From Yponomeuta sedellus (Eukaryota > Arthropoda > Insecta > Lepidoptera > Yponomeutidae): 64,000 nucleotides of DNA. The notes under the pieces were generated by a model, which saw only the letters and a list, made by a program, of their open reading frames with translations, had not been told where the DNA came from and did not search any database. Positions within the stretch are counted from its first letter, which is position 1. Every line of letters starts with the position of its first letter. Shown in pieces: positions 41,190 through 53,785 of the stretch. The stretch spans positions 18,302,805 to 18,366,804 of the forward strand of contig OW203736.1 in NCBI GenBank assembly GCA_934045075.1, read 5' to 3'. The position numbers and the translations under genes are program-made.

Positions 41190-42492
41190 CAAATGAAAAT
41201 ACGAAAGACGGGTGAAGTTGAAGCGTCAAAAATTGTTAAAATCCTAACAAGAAGCCCCCGTAGAGCTAAAAACATGGCGCAGCCATTAAAAAAAACTCTT
41301 GAAGAAAATAAAGAAGCTTCAACAAAAGGTACATTTACGTGCGTTATTTATGTACACTAAAGCAGGACGCACGCAGGCACAATTCGAAATCGTGCGAGAA
41401 ACAAATCCGGGGTATTACCCCTGTTATTCTATTCTTCAAAAACTGAAGAAAGAATGCTACCCTGAAATTCACCGCATTACTGAAACATGCGCTGAAGTAA
41501 GGGTACAAATTTTGATGGATCATACGACCAAACGACTCTTGTTACATCACGGTGGGGAGGTGCTGGAACAATTGACAGAAGCAGAAAAACAATCATTGGT
41601 GCTCATAAGCAAATGGGGTTGTGATGGGAGTATGGGACGCAACAAATGCAGTACAAAATGAAGTTTGAAAATGAGACATATTCCGACGCCAACATATTTC
41701 AGAGTTCTGTCGTTCCACTACAATTAGTGTTCGGAACAGACAAGAAAATTTTGTGGCAAAATCCAACCCCTTCATCGCCACGTTATTGTAGACCAATTCG
41801 TGTAAGATTTATAAAAAAAACAACTGATGCGACTATTGCTGAAATTGACTAAATTGGAAATCAAATTAAAGAACTGGACAAGACCAAGATTGACGACATA
41901 TCTGTCAAACATAAAATGGTTTTTACCATGGTAGACTGAAAGTATGTAATGCTGCGATACATACCGAGTCCACCATGAAGTGCAATATGTGGCGCCAAAT
42001 CTTCAGAGTTTAATGACTTGACAAAGGAGAGGCCAAGCAATACAGAAAACATGAGATTTGGGTTGTCTTTGCGGCACGCTCGAATTAGATTTTTTGAGAG
42101 CATCCTACATGTAGCTTACAAGTTGCCGGTAAAGAAGTGGAACGCTCGCCTGTCTGCCGAGGAGCAGAATCTAGTGGCAGCCCAAAAAAGGGAAATACAA
42201 ACGAAATTTCGAGACCAACTGGGCTTATTGGTAGATATACCTAAAGCGAATTTTGGTAACACCAATGACGGAAACACTAACCGACGCCTTTGTGATGAAT
42301 ACGAAAATCAGCAGAGATAACTAAGATGTACTAAACAGGTTGCTTTTGACATCAGACCCTATTTTGACAGGAATGAGGAAGACAAAAACCAAAAAGAAGA
42401 AGCCTTTTTTGACTGATGTAAAGAATCTACTGGACCAAAACGACATTTATAACATTAGTCTTGAAAACGATGATGATGAAAATGTCGAATAA
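41190..42492 (+). pseudogene. RAG1/Transib-like transposase relic
   Basis: Pieces in order: an N-terminal helical part (ASKIVKILTRSPRRAKNM), 'KAGRTQAQFEIVRETNPGYY', and 'LISKWGCDGSMGRN' (candidate first catalytic Asp). Next is a block ending 'WQNPTPSSPRYCRPIRVRFI', which recalls the 'EEPKPNSELCCKPL' strand of RAG1. Then come RHARIRFFESILHVAYKL, GLLVDIPKANFGNTNDGNT, and a C-terminus with RLLLTSDPILTGMR (42335-42380) and an acidic end. Frame changes occur near 41340, 41640 and 42010, and a central segment between 42320 and 42330 is deleted. Members of this family are widespread in invertebrates and related to the RAG1/Transib enzymes; that placement is my inference. Confidence 0.5.
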
Positions 42493-43545
42493 ATAACTTT
42501 TACAATTACGGTTTAGCTTGTTTTAAATTTAATTAAAACTGTTTTTATACGGATTTATGCTCGTTTATTACATTTTTACAATTTTCCAACGTTTCGGCAC
42601 TTTTTCAGGTGCCGTGGTCCCGGATGACTGAGGTGACAGGTGTCTTTTAGAAATCATTAACGGTTAGTTTACTACCCTCGGCAAAAATTATAAAAGTTAA
42701 TTATGAAGTTACGTTCCAAAATAGACAAACCAATTATTTTTTATATAAAGTCAACAATATTGATTATTAGTAATTGAAGTTAAAATTAAATTTATAAACT
42801 AATTACTTTATATGAACTTAAAGATACCGATTATTAATTGAAATTAAATTGATTTTTTATTATTTATTCTACAGTCATTTAAATTACCCTATCTTAAAAT
42901 ATAATAAATTAATATATTAAAAAAATATTTTTGATTAAGTTATAGGGTCGGTATTTGGCCCTATAAGTTAATCAAAAATAGTCTGGGTGGCGGCGGTGAC
43001 TGGGGTCAAAATAGGCCGGCGGCGTCGGCGCCATCGGCGTGATCGGCGTAGATAGTAAAAATTATAGAAACAACTGCTTTTTCCATACCGTTTCATGAAA
43101 TAAGTAAAAAATTGTTCAAACAGCGCACACGAGATGTTTCTACAACTATGTCAGTTCAATTTACGACAATAACCACACGAGTAAGAATTTGCAGGAAAAG
43201 GAACCTTCAATTACAAAACCATTGAAGATAGTGATAAACGTATCTAAAGATCAAATCTCAGAAATCAAGGATTCGTTGACGCCACTGGCCATTATAGGAC
43301 GTCTTGAGCTTCACCAAATATCAGTGCAGTGTTTATTCCCGAAATTGGGTTAGTTGCAAACGATCTGTGTGCTTGTACCTATTTCTATTTGTTTGCTAGC
43401 AATCAACTGTTATTAGGTATCTTATGTTTACCAATGCTAAACTGCTTTGCAACGCTTGCAAATTTATTTCTTCTTCTATTTCACGGTCACTACATTATAA
43501 TCTGGCACGGGGCCACGACTTATGTATTAATTCCCGAAATTTCGA
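42493..43545. other. AT-rich interval, one imperfect inverted repeat
   Basis: No gene seen. ATTTTTGATTAAGTTATAGGGT (about 42927-42948) is near-perfectly repeated in inverse at 42958-42980, with an 8-nt loop. A GGCGGC/CGGCGT-rich patch follows at 42985-43050. Confidence 0.5.
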
Positions 43546-44023
43546 AAAAACTAGGCGCGAGGGACGTCCAGTGGCAATCTGCTGCTGGACGTCCGGCGGA
43601 GTCCAATTTGGGCTCCTCACCTGTCGGAGGGCTTGGTGGTTGCGCTTGTGCAGCTACCGGACAGGCTTCTGCCACCATCGGCAAAATCCGGAATTCCACA
43701 TTGGGTGGGACGCTTTTGCTTTTGTCGCAGGTGCTTTTGGGCTGCGAGGAGACAACCTCTTTAAAAATCCCCAATCCTAAGCTTAGACGCCCGGCGATGG
43801 GATGCATGGCTCGTGGGTGACCAGTCGTGAGGGCGCCGTTATCCGTCCGCCGTAGAGCGCGCGTGTCATAACGGGTTTGCACTCCACCCTAAGGAGCGCA
43901 AAAAAGCATTATGTTAAACAAAAGTAAGGAAACTGCTTTCCAGGTGGGTCTTCCCCGAAAGGGGGTATCCCACCTCTCCGCTGCGGCGGAGAGCTGCCCC
44001 GTAGTATACGGGAGAGGCCCTAA

Positions 44024-45537
44024 GTGCTTTATAAAGGACGAGACGGGTCCGATTCTGCCCTTGTCAGGGCGACTCCGGACGGCCCTGATGCTGCCCTTTT
44101 CAGGGCGGGTCCGGGCGGTTCTGCGCCTGCCCTTAATAGGGCGGCTCCGGAAGGCCCTGATGCTGCCCTTTCTAGGGCGGCTTCGGGCGGGTCTGGAGAT
44201 GGACCGGAGCCCGGGAATCCATCCCCGGTGATGCTAAGGGAGGTATCGGTGCGTTTACCATGCTGCGACCTGACGAGGGTGCCCGTGCGGCTGTCGGAAT
44301 CCGACAGCAGTACGGGTACCCTTATGGAGGTGAGCTCGCGCTCCCCCACGCCGTCACCCAGCCGACTCTGGCGCAAGCGCCTCGCCGACTCAGACGGTGG
44401 GAGCGAGGACTCGGTGGGGCAGCGGGAGAGACCGGCTGCTAGTAAGCGTAGTCGTGGCCATCCCCCGACCACTGGCCAGTACGTCGGCCTCGCCAAAGCG
44501 AAGGCCGAACTGAATAAGGCGAAGGACCGGAAACTGGAGCTCCAAGCTGAGGAGAAGGTGGCAAAGGAGCTCCGACGACAGGAGGAGAAAAGAGTTTCCT
44601 TCATGCGAGACTCTACCCTCTCTTCACCTCCACCGGCGGTGACGTCGGTGCCGTCGTTGGCTGCTCACGACCTTAAGGCTGAGCAGCTGACCAGCTCCAT
44701 CGAGGCTGCGGTCGAGACTATCCATACAATAGCCCAAAAGTCCTCCAGGCTAAAGGGCCAATGTGTCCAAAGTCTGAGGGCCGCCGCAAGCTCGATTATG
44801 ACGAATGCGCGGGAGCTAAAAGCGCGCACCGAGTCGGAAAAGGTCGTCCGACTCCAGGGCGAGCCAAGAGCTCTGCGGGCGGAAATAAAGGGGGTGAAGA
44901 AGCTGTAGGCGAGCGCCGCTCTAGCCATGACTAGAGATAAAATCTTTTTCATAGTCGACGCACGCCTGGACGGGATCGCAAACCGACTGCTGCCGGAGCC
45001 ACGACTGCGTTCATCACTGGCGGCCGACGCGCGCAATGTCGTCCGCCCCACCGGCCCCGCCGTCCACCCCGATGTGACAGTCCCGGCTGTCACCCGCTCG
45101 AACGGGCCTCGTGCTCGCCCTGCGACCGCTCCAGCCGGCGCCTGGCCTACCTGGCGCCTTCTACCTCTGGCTCCTCTGCGTCTCCGCTGACGCTGGCGGT
45201 GCGGGTGGGGCGCTGAGGGGAGAAAAAAGCGAAGTAGGAAAATCGCTGCGGCGGTGGAGGCACAGGCCGCTCGGCGTGAGTGCCCCGCGACCTCCTGCTC
45301 TCCTCCACAACCTCCACGCATGATGGAGGCGTGGAATGTGGTGGCTGGGCGCCAAAAAAGACGCCAGCGCCAAAAACGGCGACATCGACCCCTCCTCCGG
45401 CCTCCAAATAGAAAAGGCGAAAAAGCTCCGCGCCCCCCCGCACCGCCGCCGTGGTCCTCTGCAGAGTGAGGCCGCGGAGAGGGGCGTGACCTATGCGGCC
45501 GTCTTGACCAAGGCCGAAAGGTCAATCGACCTAAAAG
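44024..45537 (+). pseudogene. R1-clade ORF1 (Gag-like), N-terminal part
   Basis: 44024-44908 is open: an N-terminus with imperfect 13-residue Gly/Pro/Ala repeats (GPDAALFRAGPGG type), Ser/Pro-rich linker, basic RSRGHPP, a coiled coil (KAELNKAKDRKLELQAEEKVAKE), and a C-terminal helical region. A stop at 44908 and further breaks follow. The frame then passes an Ala/Pro-rich region and YAAVLTKAERSIDLK at 45490-45537, where the copia element interrupts it. ORF1 proteins coat the LINE RNA. The start codon is uncertain. Confidence 0.5.
44059..44195 (+). repeat. imperfect about 40-bp repeats in ORF1
   Basis: GGCCCTGATGCTGCCCTTT...AGGGCGG units recur at about 44080 and 44153, with diverged units at 44061 and 44122. 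They give the repeated peptide in the Gag-like N-terminus. Confidence 0.5.
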
Positions 45538-45795
45538 TATGGTGGTTATACGACTGGAGTAAATGAAATAAGCCACCTTTAACACGGAGAATGTATATTC
45601 GACAAAGATGCAAGATGGCAGAAAGTAATCAGCAGAGACAAAACGGCTATGTCATAGACAATAATAAGTCTAGGTTTTACTTTTTAAATCTAACACAGAC
45701 CATGGCATTGTGCCATTGTTATTGTACTTCACACCGTCCCTCAATAACAATATTAAACAATTAGAAAACACATAAGAACTTAAACTTAGAAAAGC

Positions 45796-47684
45796 TTATA
45801 GCAAATTAATTCCACTTTTGAAATTATCAAAACTAGGTTTCCCTAAAGGCTTAGTAAAGCCAACAGCTATTTGCTTACTAGTCTCTATGTACTTGATCAC
45901 AATTACACCTTTCTGAATTAAATCACGAATAAAATGAAATCTTATATCTATGTGTTTCATTTTCCTGTTTACAATTGGATTTTTAGAAAACTTAATACAA
46001 CACTGGTTATCTTCAAACAACTGAGCAACAATATTCTCTTTTATCTTTAAGTCAGTTAAAAGTTGTTTGAACCACATAGCCTCAGAGCCTGCCTGACTTA
46101 ATGCAATATACTCGCTTTCGGTGGAGCTGAGCGATACAGTATTTTGTTTTCTAGAACCCCAAGCTACTGTGTTTCCAAAAACTTTGAATACAAATCCTGT
46201 AGTTGATTTCCGGTCTATCAAATCTCCCCCCCAATCAGCATCTACATATCCAACTACCGGTAATGTATTTTCATCTCTTTTATAAATCAAACTGTAGTCT
46301 AAAGTCCCTTTTACATATCTCAAAATCCTTTTCAAACATTCCCACAATTGAGAACTGGCACATGTCTGAAAGCGACTTAGAATTGACAAGCTAATACACA
46401 GATCAGGTCTGCTACCTAGCATAGCATACAACAATGAGCCGATAAGCTTGCGGCATCTTGCTTCAATCTCAGCACTTTCAGACTTGTCCCTTTTCAACAT
46501 GTCATTCTGAAATTTAGGATCCATGGGTGTTGCAACGCTTTTGCAATCTTGCATATTAAACTGTTTTAATACTTGCTCCAAATATGCTTTCTGATTAAGT
46601 TTTAAGATTCCTTCCTTAATATTTTGTTCTATTTGAATACCTAAATAGTGCTTTGCAAGACCCATATCCTTCATTGCAAAATTATTTTTCAAAACTTGTT
46701 TCACCCTATCAACATAATACTCGTCTGTCCCAGTTATCAATAAATCGTCAACATATAATAGGATATAAGTAATGGTATCATCACACTCTTTTACATATAA
46801 ACCATAGTCCGATTTACTTTGAACGAAACCCTCCGATAAAATTACTTTATTGAATTTATCATTCCACATTTTTGGTGACGATCTAAGTCCATACAAAGAT
46901 TTTTGTAATTTACATACTGTTCCCTGTTCTTCACCTATACCTTGTGGTATAGTCATATAAACGTCAGAATTAATATCACCATACAAGAAAGCACTAGTTA
47001 CGTCCATCTGGTAGACCAGTAGTGAGTTTTTATTCGCCAAAGCAAGTAATGTACGTACAGTGGTTAACTTGGCCACTGGTGCATAGAAGTCGTCATCTGG
47101 TGTAGTCTTCTGCAGGAACCCTCTGGCCACCAGCCGCGCCTTATATGTCACATTACCTGTTGCATCGGTCTTCTTCTTAAACACCCACTTGCTGTCAATC
47201 ACATCCATTGACTCTTGTCTACTCACTACTGTCCAAGTTTTATTACTTCTCAGGTTGTCAAGTTCAACGCTTATTGCTTTCTTCCAACTTTCGGCATCTT
47301 CGCTCTCCATAGCTTGCTTATATGTAGCGGGTTCACCTTCAAAAGCCATCAAGTTGGATCTGGTTCTGAACTGGTGCCTCCTTCCTCTTCAGTGTCATCT
47401 AAATCCTGTTCGGTTTCATAATCTTTAAGCCACTCTGGTGGTCTTCTCTCCCTTCTTGGTCTCAAGTTTCTACTATTTTCTTCTTGAACACCAGGTTCTT
47501 CAACAGTTTCATCATCACTTTCAATTTGAATAACTTGTGGTTGCGCCACATCCACCTGTGGTTGCACCACATCCACCTCTGGTTGCACCACTTCCACCTC
47601 TGGTTGCACCACATCTGATCCTTGTTCATAGTACAAACTGTTTGTCCAGGTTTTCAAAAAGAACACATCCTTTTTCACATCCAC
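45796..47684 (-). pseudogene. copia Pol: reverse transcriptase and RNase H
   Basis: 47349-47684 carries the Pro/Glu/Val-rich linker before RT, including a 30-bp tandem repeat (VVQPEVDVVQPQV..., 47534-47625). After a frameshift at about 47350, 45796-47352 (518 codons) is open: 'WKKAISVELDNLRSNKTW', KARLVARGF, QMDVTSAFLYGD, YVDD (about 46745), and RNase H with GYVDADWGGDLIDRKSTTG and LSSTESEYIAL. The RT and RNase H active sites are intact in this segment. Confidence 0.5.
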
Positions 47685-49786
47685 CCTTTCTTTTTCTGGA
47701 AGTAAATTCGGTAACCTTTTGTGTCCTCGCTGTAACCCACAAATATACCTTTATTAGCTTTAGCATCCCATTTTGTTCTCTTTTCCTTTGGGATATGTAC
47801 ATATACTTCCGTGCCAAATATTTTATTCAACATTGACACGTCAAATTCACTGTCAGTCCAAGTCTCATACGGAGTTTTCCCACCTATCCTGCTTTTTCCT
47901 GTTCTGTTGATAGTATATACTGCCATATTAATAGCTTCCGCTCATAAGTCCTTTTTCAATTTTCTTGAGCATAACATTGTTCGTCCTGCCTCTACTAAAG
48001 TTCTCATTTCCCGCTCTGCTCTACCTTTTTGCTCCGGCGTATAGGTGACTGTCTTTTCATGTTTTATTCCTCGTTCTGTCAAAAAGCTGTCCAAATCCTT
48101 GTTACAAAACTCCGTCCCTCCATCTGTCCTTATAACTTTTGGTTTCCGTCCCTTTTGGTTTTCAGATTCATTAACAAATTCTTTTATTTTGTTTGTAACT
48201 TCAGATTTTTGTTGTAAGAAATATACTTTTCTATAATTTGAGTAGTCGTCTATCAGTAAAAGAAAATACTTCGAGCCACCTATAGAATTTACCTCCATGG
48301 GGCCTGCAACATCGGCATGTATAAGGTCTAACGGAGCTGCAGCAGCACTTTCGCTTCTCTCAAATGACAATTTATGTGACTTGCCCTCAATACACGCTAT
48401 GCACTGTGAGTTAGTGTCCTTGTAGGTTATATTGTTTGCCTTCAGGATATCTTTCACATAGCTGTTATTTTGGTGCGCAAACATCTCATGCCATTCTTGT
48501 AGGGAATAAACATAGTTGGCATAACTGTCATTGCATGCAGCATCCAGTATAAAAAGTTGACCTTCTTTCTTAGCAACAGCACACACAGTCTTATTTTTAA
48601 TAAACAAACATTTGTTGTTGCTTATCTTTACTTCATATCCATGCTGGGTGGCGCATGTCACAGATAACAGATTCATTTTCAGATCAGGTACATGAAGAAC
48701 GTTCATTAGTGTGGTTTTAATGTATGACTGCCCATCGAACACATCAAGCACGATATCACCTGTTCCCAACACTGGTAGCCGCCGTCCATCACCAATAATC
48801 ACTGACCTTTCTTGTTCCAATTTCTTGTATGAAGTAAAATAATTTTTATCCTGTGTCATGTGCTCGCTTGCACCGCTGTCAACTATCCACCGATTACTCA
48901 AGTTATTCTGACTAAATAGTGCCGTCGCTATAAAAGCGTTTCCTTCTGATTTCTTTCCTTCTGACTTTTTCTCATTTCCGTCAGATTTTTTTTCTTTGCT
49001 TAATCTGAATCGACAATCTTTTTTCAAGTGACCGACTTTATTACAATAAAAGCACTTCCTGAATTCTTTTCTTTCTTCACCACTTTCCTTTTTAAACTTT
49101 TGTGGTTTCCTTGAACAGGCCTGAAGAGCCAAGCTTTCCTCCTGACTTTCTCTTTGTTTTACTCTTTCCTCCTCCATGAGAAGTCTTGCTGTCAGGTTAT
49201 TAAGTGTTTATCTATCTTCTGTCATTGACTCCCAGGCTGATGTAAAATGTGAGTAACATTTGGGCAATGACATAATAATTTTCGTAATGACAAACTTTTC
49301 CGACACCTGTTCACCGAGTTGTTTTAATCTGTGTACGTAATCTTGAACCTTTGCAATGAACTGAGTAATGTCCCCGTTTTCCTCGCACTTTATTTGGAAA
49401 AACTGTTGTTGTATTAGATGTACACTCGCTTCAATTTTCTGTTCATACACGGTTTGTAATTTTGTCCACATTTCACCGGCACTCGCACATGTTAGAACAT
49501 GAATCATGACATTTTCTGACAGCCGACTAACAATGAAGCTTTGAGCCTTGGCGTCTTTCTTAACCCATTCCGCCATCTTTTCCTGGTATGCCGCGACTGC
49601 CGCCGCTTGCTTCTCCTTGTCTTCCGTCGATGTTTCCTTCTTCTCCGTTGGCTTTTCTCCTTCCACGATCTCAAATAGCCCGAGACCGCGTAATTGTACA
49701 CTGACTTGGAATTTCCATAGATTCCAATTTGAACTGCCCTCCAATCGTAAAACGTTGCCTGCTAGCGTCGCGTCCATGATGCCCAT
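47675..49786 (-). pseudogene. copia Gag, protease and integrase
   Basis: The Gag starts MGIMDATLAG at 49786; its first codons overlap the PBS. UBN2-like Gag covers 49208-49786 and ends at TAA 49208. The same frame continues with the zinc knuckle CFYCNKVGHLKKDC (about 49050), protease WIVDSGASEHMT (about 48890), the GAG-pre-integrase HHCC region (W/H/C residues 48440-48500), and integrase DxxGP, RTDGGTEF and E. It is stopped by TGA at 47942 where 'LWAEAI' is expected; 47675-47926 completes the core. Both stops look like single-base changes. Confidence 0.5.
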
Positions 49787-49991
49787 AACCTATGGTGGTT
49801 ATACGACTGGAGTAAATGAAATAAGCCACCTTTAACACGGAGAATGTATATTCGACAAAGATGCAAGATGGCAGAAAGTAATCAGCAGAGACAAAACGGC
49901 TATATCATAGACAATAATAAGTCTAGGTTTTACTTTTTAAATCTAACACAGACCATGGCATTGTGCCATTGTTATTGTACTTCACAAAAAG

Positions 49992-50448
49992 GCCTCAGGA
50001 TTGACGGCCTGCGGTTCCGGACGGCGGCCACGGGGGGCAAAATCCTGAAGGTGGCCGAGCCGAGCGAGGCCGGAAGGCCGACGCCCTCGCCGAGAGACTG
50101 AAGAAGGCGCTCGGTGATGAAGTCAGCGTCGCCAGGCCGGAATGATGCGTCGAGATGCGCACCCTCCTCGCATCCAGACCGCAGCGCTGCTTCCGCTGCC
50201 TGAAGCCGGGCCACGTCGGGGCGAAGTGCGCGTGCACCGCGAATCGCAGCGGACTGTGTTTCCGCTGCGGCCAGCCCGGCCACAGGTTCGCGGTGTGCGC
50301 GGCTGAGGCCCACTGCCCGGCGTGTGCGGCGAAAGGGTGGCGGCTGCCCACCGCCTGGGCGTCAAGGGATGCTCGGCGGGAGCCTCAAAAAGGGGCGGCC
50401 GAGGCCGTGGTGGAAAACCAGGTGGCGGCAATAGCCAGCCACCTGTAG
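49992..50448 (+). pseudogene. R1-clade ORF1, C-terminal zinc-knuckle part
   Basis: It resumes after the copia element with 'GLRFRTAATGGKIL' then, after breaks, 50155-50448 with three CCHC-type knuckles (CFRCLKPGHVGAKC, CFRCGQPGHRFAVC, CPAC...), the closing domain of R1-clade Gag-like proteins. Ends about 50448, 40 bp before ORF2 coding begins. Confidence 0.5.
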
Positions 50449-50487
50449 CACCCCGAGTGCCACTGGAGGAGATAGACACCGCCTAAG

Positions 50488-53400
50488 CGTAGATGGCCCA
50501 CACCAAATACTGCAGGCCAACGTCAATCACTGTGCAGCGGTTCAAGACCTCTTGCTCCAGACCGCTGCGCAGTGGCAGGCGACCCTGGCCGTTGTCGCTG
50601 AACCGTACTGCGTTTGCAACCGGGACGGCTGGGTCGGCGATCGCGACGGTTCGGTGGCAATTGTCTCCCAGTGCGGCGCTCTTCGTCACAACAGAGTACT
50701 GAGAGGACACGGCTGTGTACTCGTCGTATTGGGAGACATTGCAGTGTGTGGGGTGTACTTTTCACCCAGCAGAAGCCCCGCCGATTTCGAGCAATGGCTC
50801 GTGGAAGTCGGGGTAATATTGGCTGATGTGCACCCCATCCCCGCCGTCGTTGCCGGGGATTTCAACGCCAAATCCAGGGCGTGGGGGAACCCGGCAACTG
50901 ATCCGCGGGGGGAGGTGTAGGAGAAGTAAGCGGTGTTCACTGTTGGTCCTACTCAATCGGAGGGCGGTGCCGACATGCGTGCGGTCCCAGGGCGGATCCA
51001 TAGTGGATTTTTCTTTCCCTAGTCCCGTTCTGGCAAACCGCGCGCGTGGCTGAAGAGTCGCCGAGGGGGTCGAGACCTTGTCGGACAACAAATACGTGTG
51101 ATTGGCAGCGCTGGGCCCCCACCGGTGCTCTGGCAGACCTCAGCCTGCCCTTGGTGGGGGGTCCGCGGTGGCGGCTCGCCACCCTGGACCGGGACGTGGC
51201 CAGGGAGGCGGCCATCGTGGAGCAATGGGTCGCTGGGTCAAGCGACGAGATCCTGGACGTGGACGCGAGGGCAGACCGCCTTGCGGGGGCGTTGTCTCGC
51301 GTCTGCGATGCCGCGATGCGGCGGAGAGGTCCTGCTCCGCCGCGAAGGCGGGTGTACTGGTGGCTACCGCACCTGGCTCCGAATATAAAAATCATCCCGA
51401 ATATAAAATTCAATAGAATCCCAACCTAGCCAGTGCACCTACATCACCAGCACCTCAGATCCATCACCGGGGCCCCGGATCACAGCAGCAGCCGCGGACA
51501 AGGTGAGTGGATTCATACATTGCCTACATCTTTCGCTGGGGGCCAATTTGCTTCACAAATTCCCCTACATACTTTTTGGTATGCCCATGCCGCCCATGCG
51601 ACCCATGCCGCCAAGAAGGCGGCATGGGTCGACTGGCTGAAGAGCCTCGACCTGGACCCGTGGGGGCGTGCGTATAAGGTGATATGCGAAAAGCTGAAGC
51701 CTTTCCCCCCCCCCCCCCCACCTCACCCGGTCGCTCGAGCCGGCCTTTACCGACTTGGTGGTCCGCACCCTTTTCCCCGCATAGGAGGACTGGGTCCCGC
51801 CGCAAATGACGGCGTTGCCGGCGCCGGTGGAGGACGGGGATGTCCCGCCCGTGTCCGAGGCCAAGTTAGGGGTAGCGGTTCTTAAGATGGAACATAAGAA
51901 CCGCGCCCCGGGTCCGGACGGCGTTCCTGGGCGGATCATCGCCGCCGTGATGCCGGCGTTTGAGGAGGTGACGCTGTCCCTGATGACGGAGTCGATGGCG
52001 TCCGGAAGGGTCCTGCGACGGTGGAAGATGGGCAGGCTCGTGCTGGAAGCACGGGCGGCCGATGGAATCGCCGTCGGCCTACCGCCCTATCGTTTTGCTA
52101 GACGAGACGTGTAAGCAAAGAGCTGAAAGAGAGCGAGTGCTCCCTGTGCGTCTCGTCCGGCACCTGGATGGACGTCGTGTCATCCGACGCCGACGGCCGA
52201 TTCGGATTCCGTCGCGAGAGGTCGACGTTGGATGCAATCTTCTGTCTCAGGGACAGCGTTGTGGAAGTGACGGGCCGAGGGGAGGTGTTGTTGGCTGTCT
52301 CGTTGGGCATTTCTAACGACTTCAACACCCTCCCCTGGCAGGCCATAGCGGAGGCCCTGGGGTACCACGAAGTCCCGTGGTACCTCAGGCGGGTCCTTGC
52401 GGACTAATTCGTAGACCGGGCCGTGTGCTACCCGTCCCGGTCGGAAGTGGTCCGCAGGGAGATGTCTTGTAGTCGGTCCTCGGGCCGCTCCTGTAGAACA
52501 TCGGGTACGACTGGATCCGGCGCGGTACCACTATTGGGGAGTAGGCGTACTCTATTACGCCGACGACACCCTGGTCACCGCGCAAGGACCCACTTTCCGA
52601 GAAGCCAAGGTCTTGGCTACGGCGGGAGTAGGGCAGGTCGTGCGCCGCATCAGGGCACTCGGGTTCACGGTCGCCCTCAAGAAGTCCGAGACTATCTATT
52701 TTCATTGGCATAGAATGCGACCGCCTTGAGACTTCCAGATCACCGTCGGTGGCGCCTCCATCGCTGTCGGGGAGACCATTAAGTACCTGGGACTGGTCCT
52801 CGACAGTCGGTGGAGTTTCCGCGAGCACTTCCGGCAGCTGACGCCAAAGCTAGTGTCGTATGACGGGAGGCTCGCGAGGTTGCTGCCTAACAGCGGTGGT
52901 CCGGGGAGCGCTTGTTGCCGCCTCTACGAAGGTGCAGTGCGCTCCAAAGCACTGTACGGAGCGCCCATATGGGCGGAGGCCCTCTGCGCTAGCAACATCG
53001 CTCTGTTGCGTCGGCTGCAACGGGTAATGAGGGCTGCAAGAACGTACCACACCGTCTCTTATGAGGCGGCGTGCCTATTGGCGGCGAGCCTCCCCTAGGA
53101 CCTCGAGGCGGGAGTCCTCGAGCAGAGTGCCCTGATGCGGAACAGTGGAGAGTAGCCCACCCCTGCGGAGATCGTACGTTGGAGGCAGGAGGCTCGCGAC
53201 GATCTCTTCCACAGGTGGGCCCTGAGGTTGGACGACCCCTCCGCGAGTCGCAGACTCGTGGAGGCGGTCCGGCCGGTCCTGCGGCCATGGGTGGAGCGGG
53301 CGCAAGGGGAGCCGACCTATCTAACCCAACTCCTCACAGGTCACCGCTGTTTTGCCAAGTACCTGTGGGAGGTGTTAGGGATGGAGTCGGGCCCAGAGTA

Positions 53401-53785
53401 CCGGTACTGCGCGACAAACGCGGAGGACAAGGCGGAGCACACGCTGGCTGTGTGCTCCGCCTGGAGCGCGCAGCGGGCCTCCCTCATGGCCATTGTGGGG
53501 AACGACCTGTCGCTGACGGCCATTATCAAACTAAAGGCCGGCAGCCAAGAGAGTTGGGCCACTGTCGCCACGTTTGCCAGCGAGGTGATGGCGGCCAAAA
53601 GAAAGGAGTTACGGGAACGGGAGCGTGTAGGTCTCATGCTCCTGCCCCGCCGTCCAAATAGGGGGCGCCATCGCACGGAGTATGCGCGCGCCCCCTGGCC
53701 GTGGACGGAGGGTTGGGGGACTCGCCGCCTTCCATGGCGGCGAGCCGGAAAGCGCCCCCAAGTGTTCCGGGGTGCCTTCCGGTAA
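50488..53785 (+). pseudogene. R1-clade ORF2: endonuclease and reverse transcriptase
   Basis: An APE-type endonuclease lies in 50488-50920 (AEPYC, GVYFSP, VVAGDFNAKSRAWG). After breaks, RT motifs follow: 'KNRAPGPDGVPG' (about 51897), 'FGFRRERSTLDA' (about 52200), 'YYADDT' active site (about 52550) and YLGLVLD (about 52785). Then come the thumb (ALYGAPIWAE) and the C-terminal Cys/His region 53228-53660 ('LTGHRCFAKYL', 'AEHTLAVCSAW'). At least six frameshifts or stops and a C-run at 51706-51720 show decay. ORF2 would nick target DNA and prime reverse transcription there. Confidence 0.5.

Larger units (their letters stand above)
45538..49986 (-). mobile_element. Ty1/copia element, complete but disabled
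   Basis: LTRs of 196 bp (45538-45733 and 49791-49986) differ at one position by eye. AAAAG is duplicated outside (45533-45537 and 49987-49991), the 5-bp size expected for copia. Sense is minus: the PBS GGTTATGGGC lies directly inside the right LTR and matches the internal anticodon region of initiator tRNA-Met, the primer used by Drosophila copia. Removing it with one AAAAG rejoins R1 ORF1. The polyprotein has two stops and two frameshifts. Confidence 0.5.

Noticed and set aside
44665..45585. 306-codon minus-strand ORF
   Set aside because: GC-rich shadow of the R1-clade ORF1.
50483..50940. minus-strand ORFs opposite the LINE endonuclease
   Set aside because: Shadows; the plus strand carries the endonuclease motifs.
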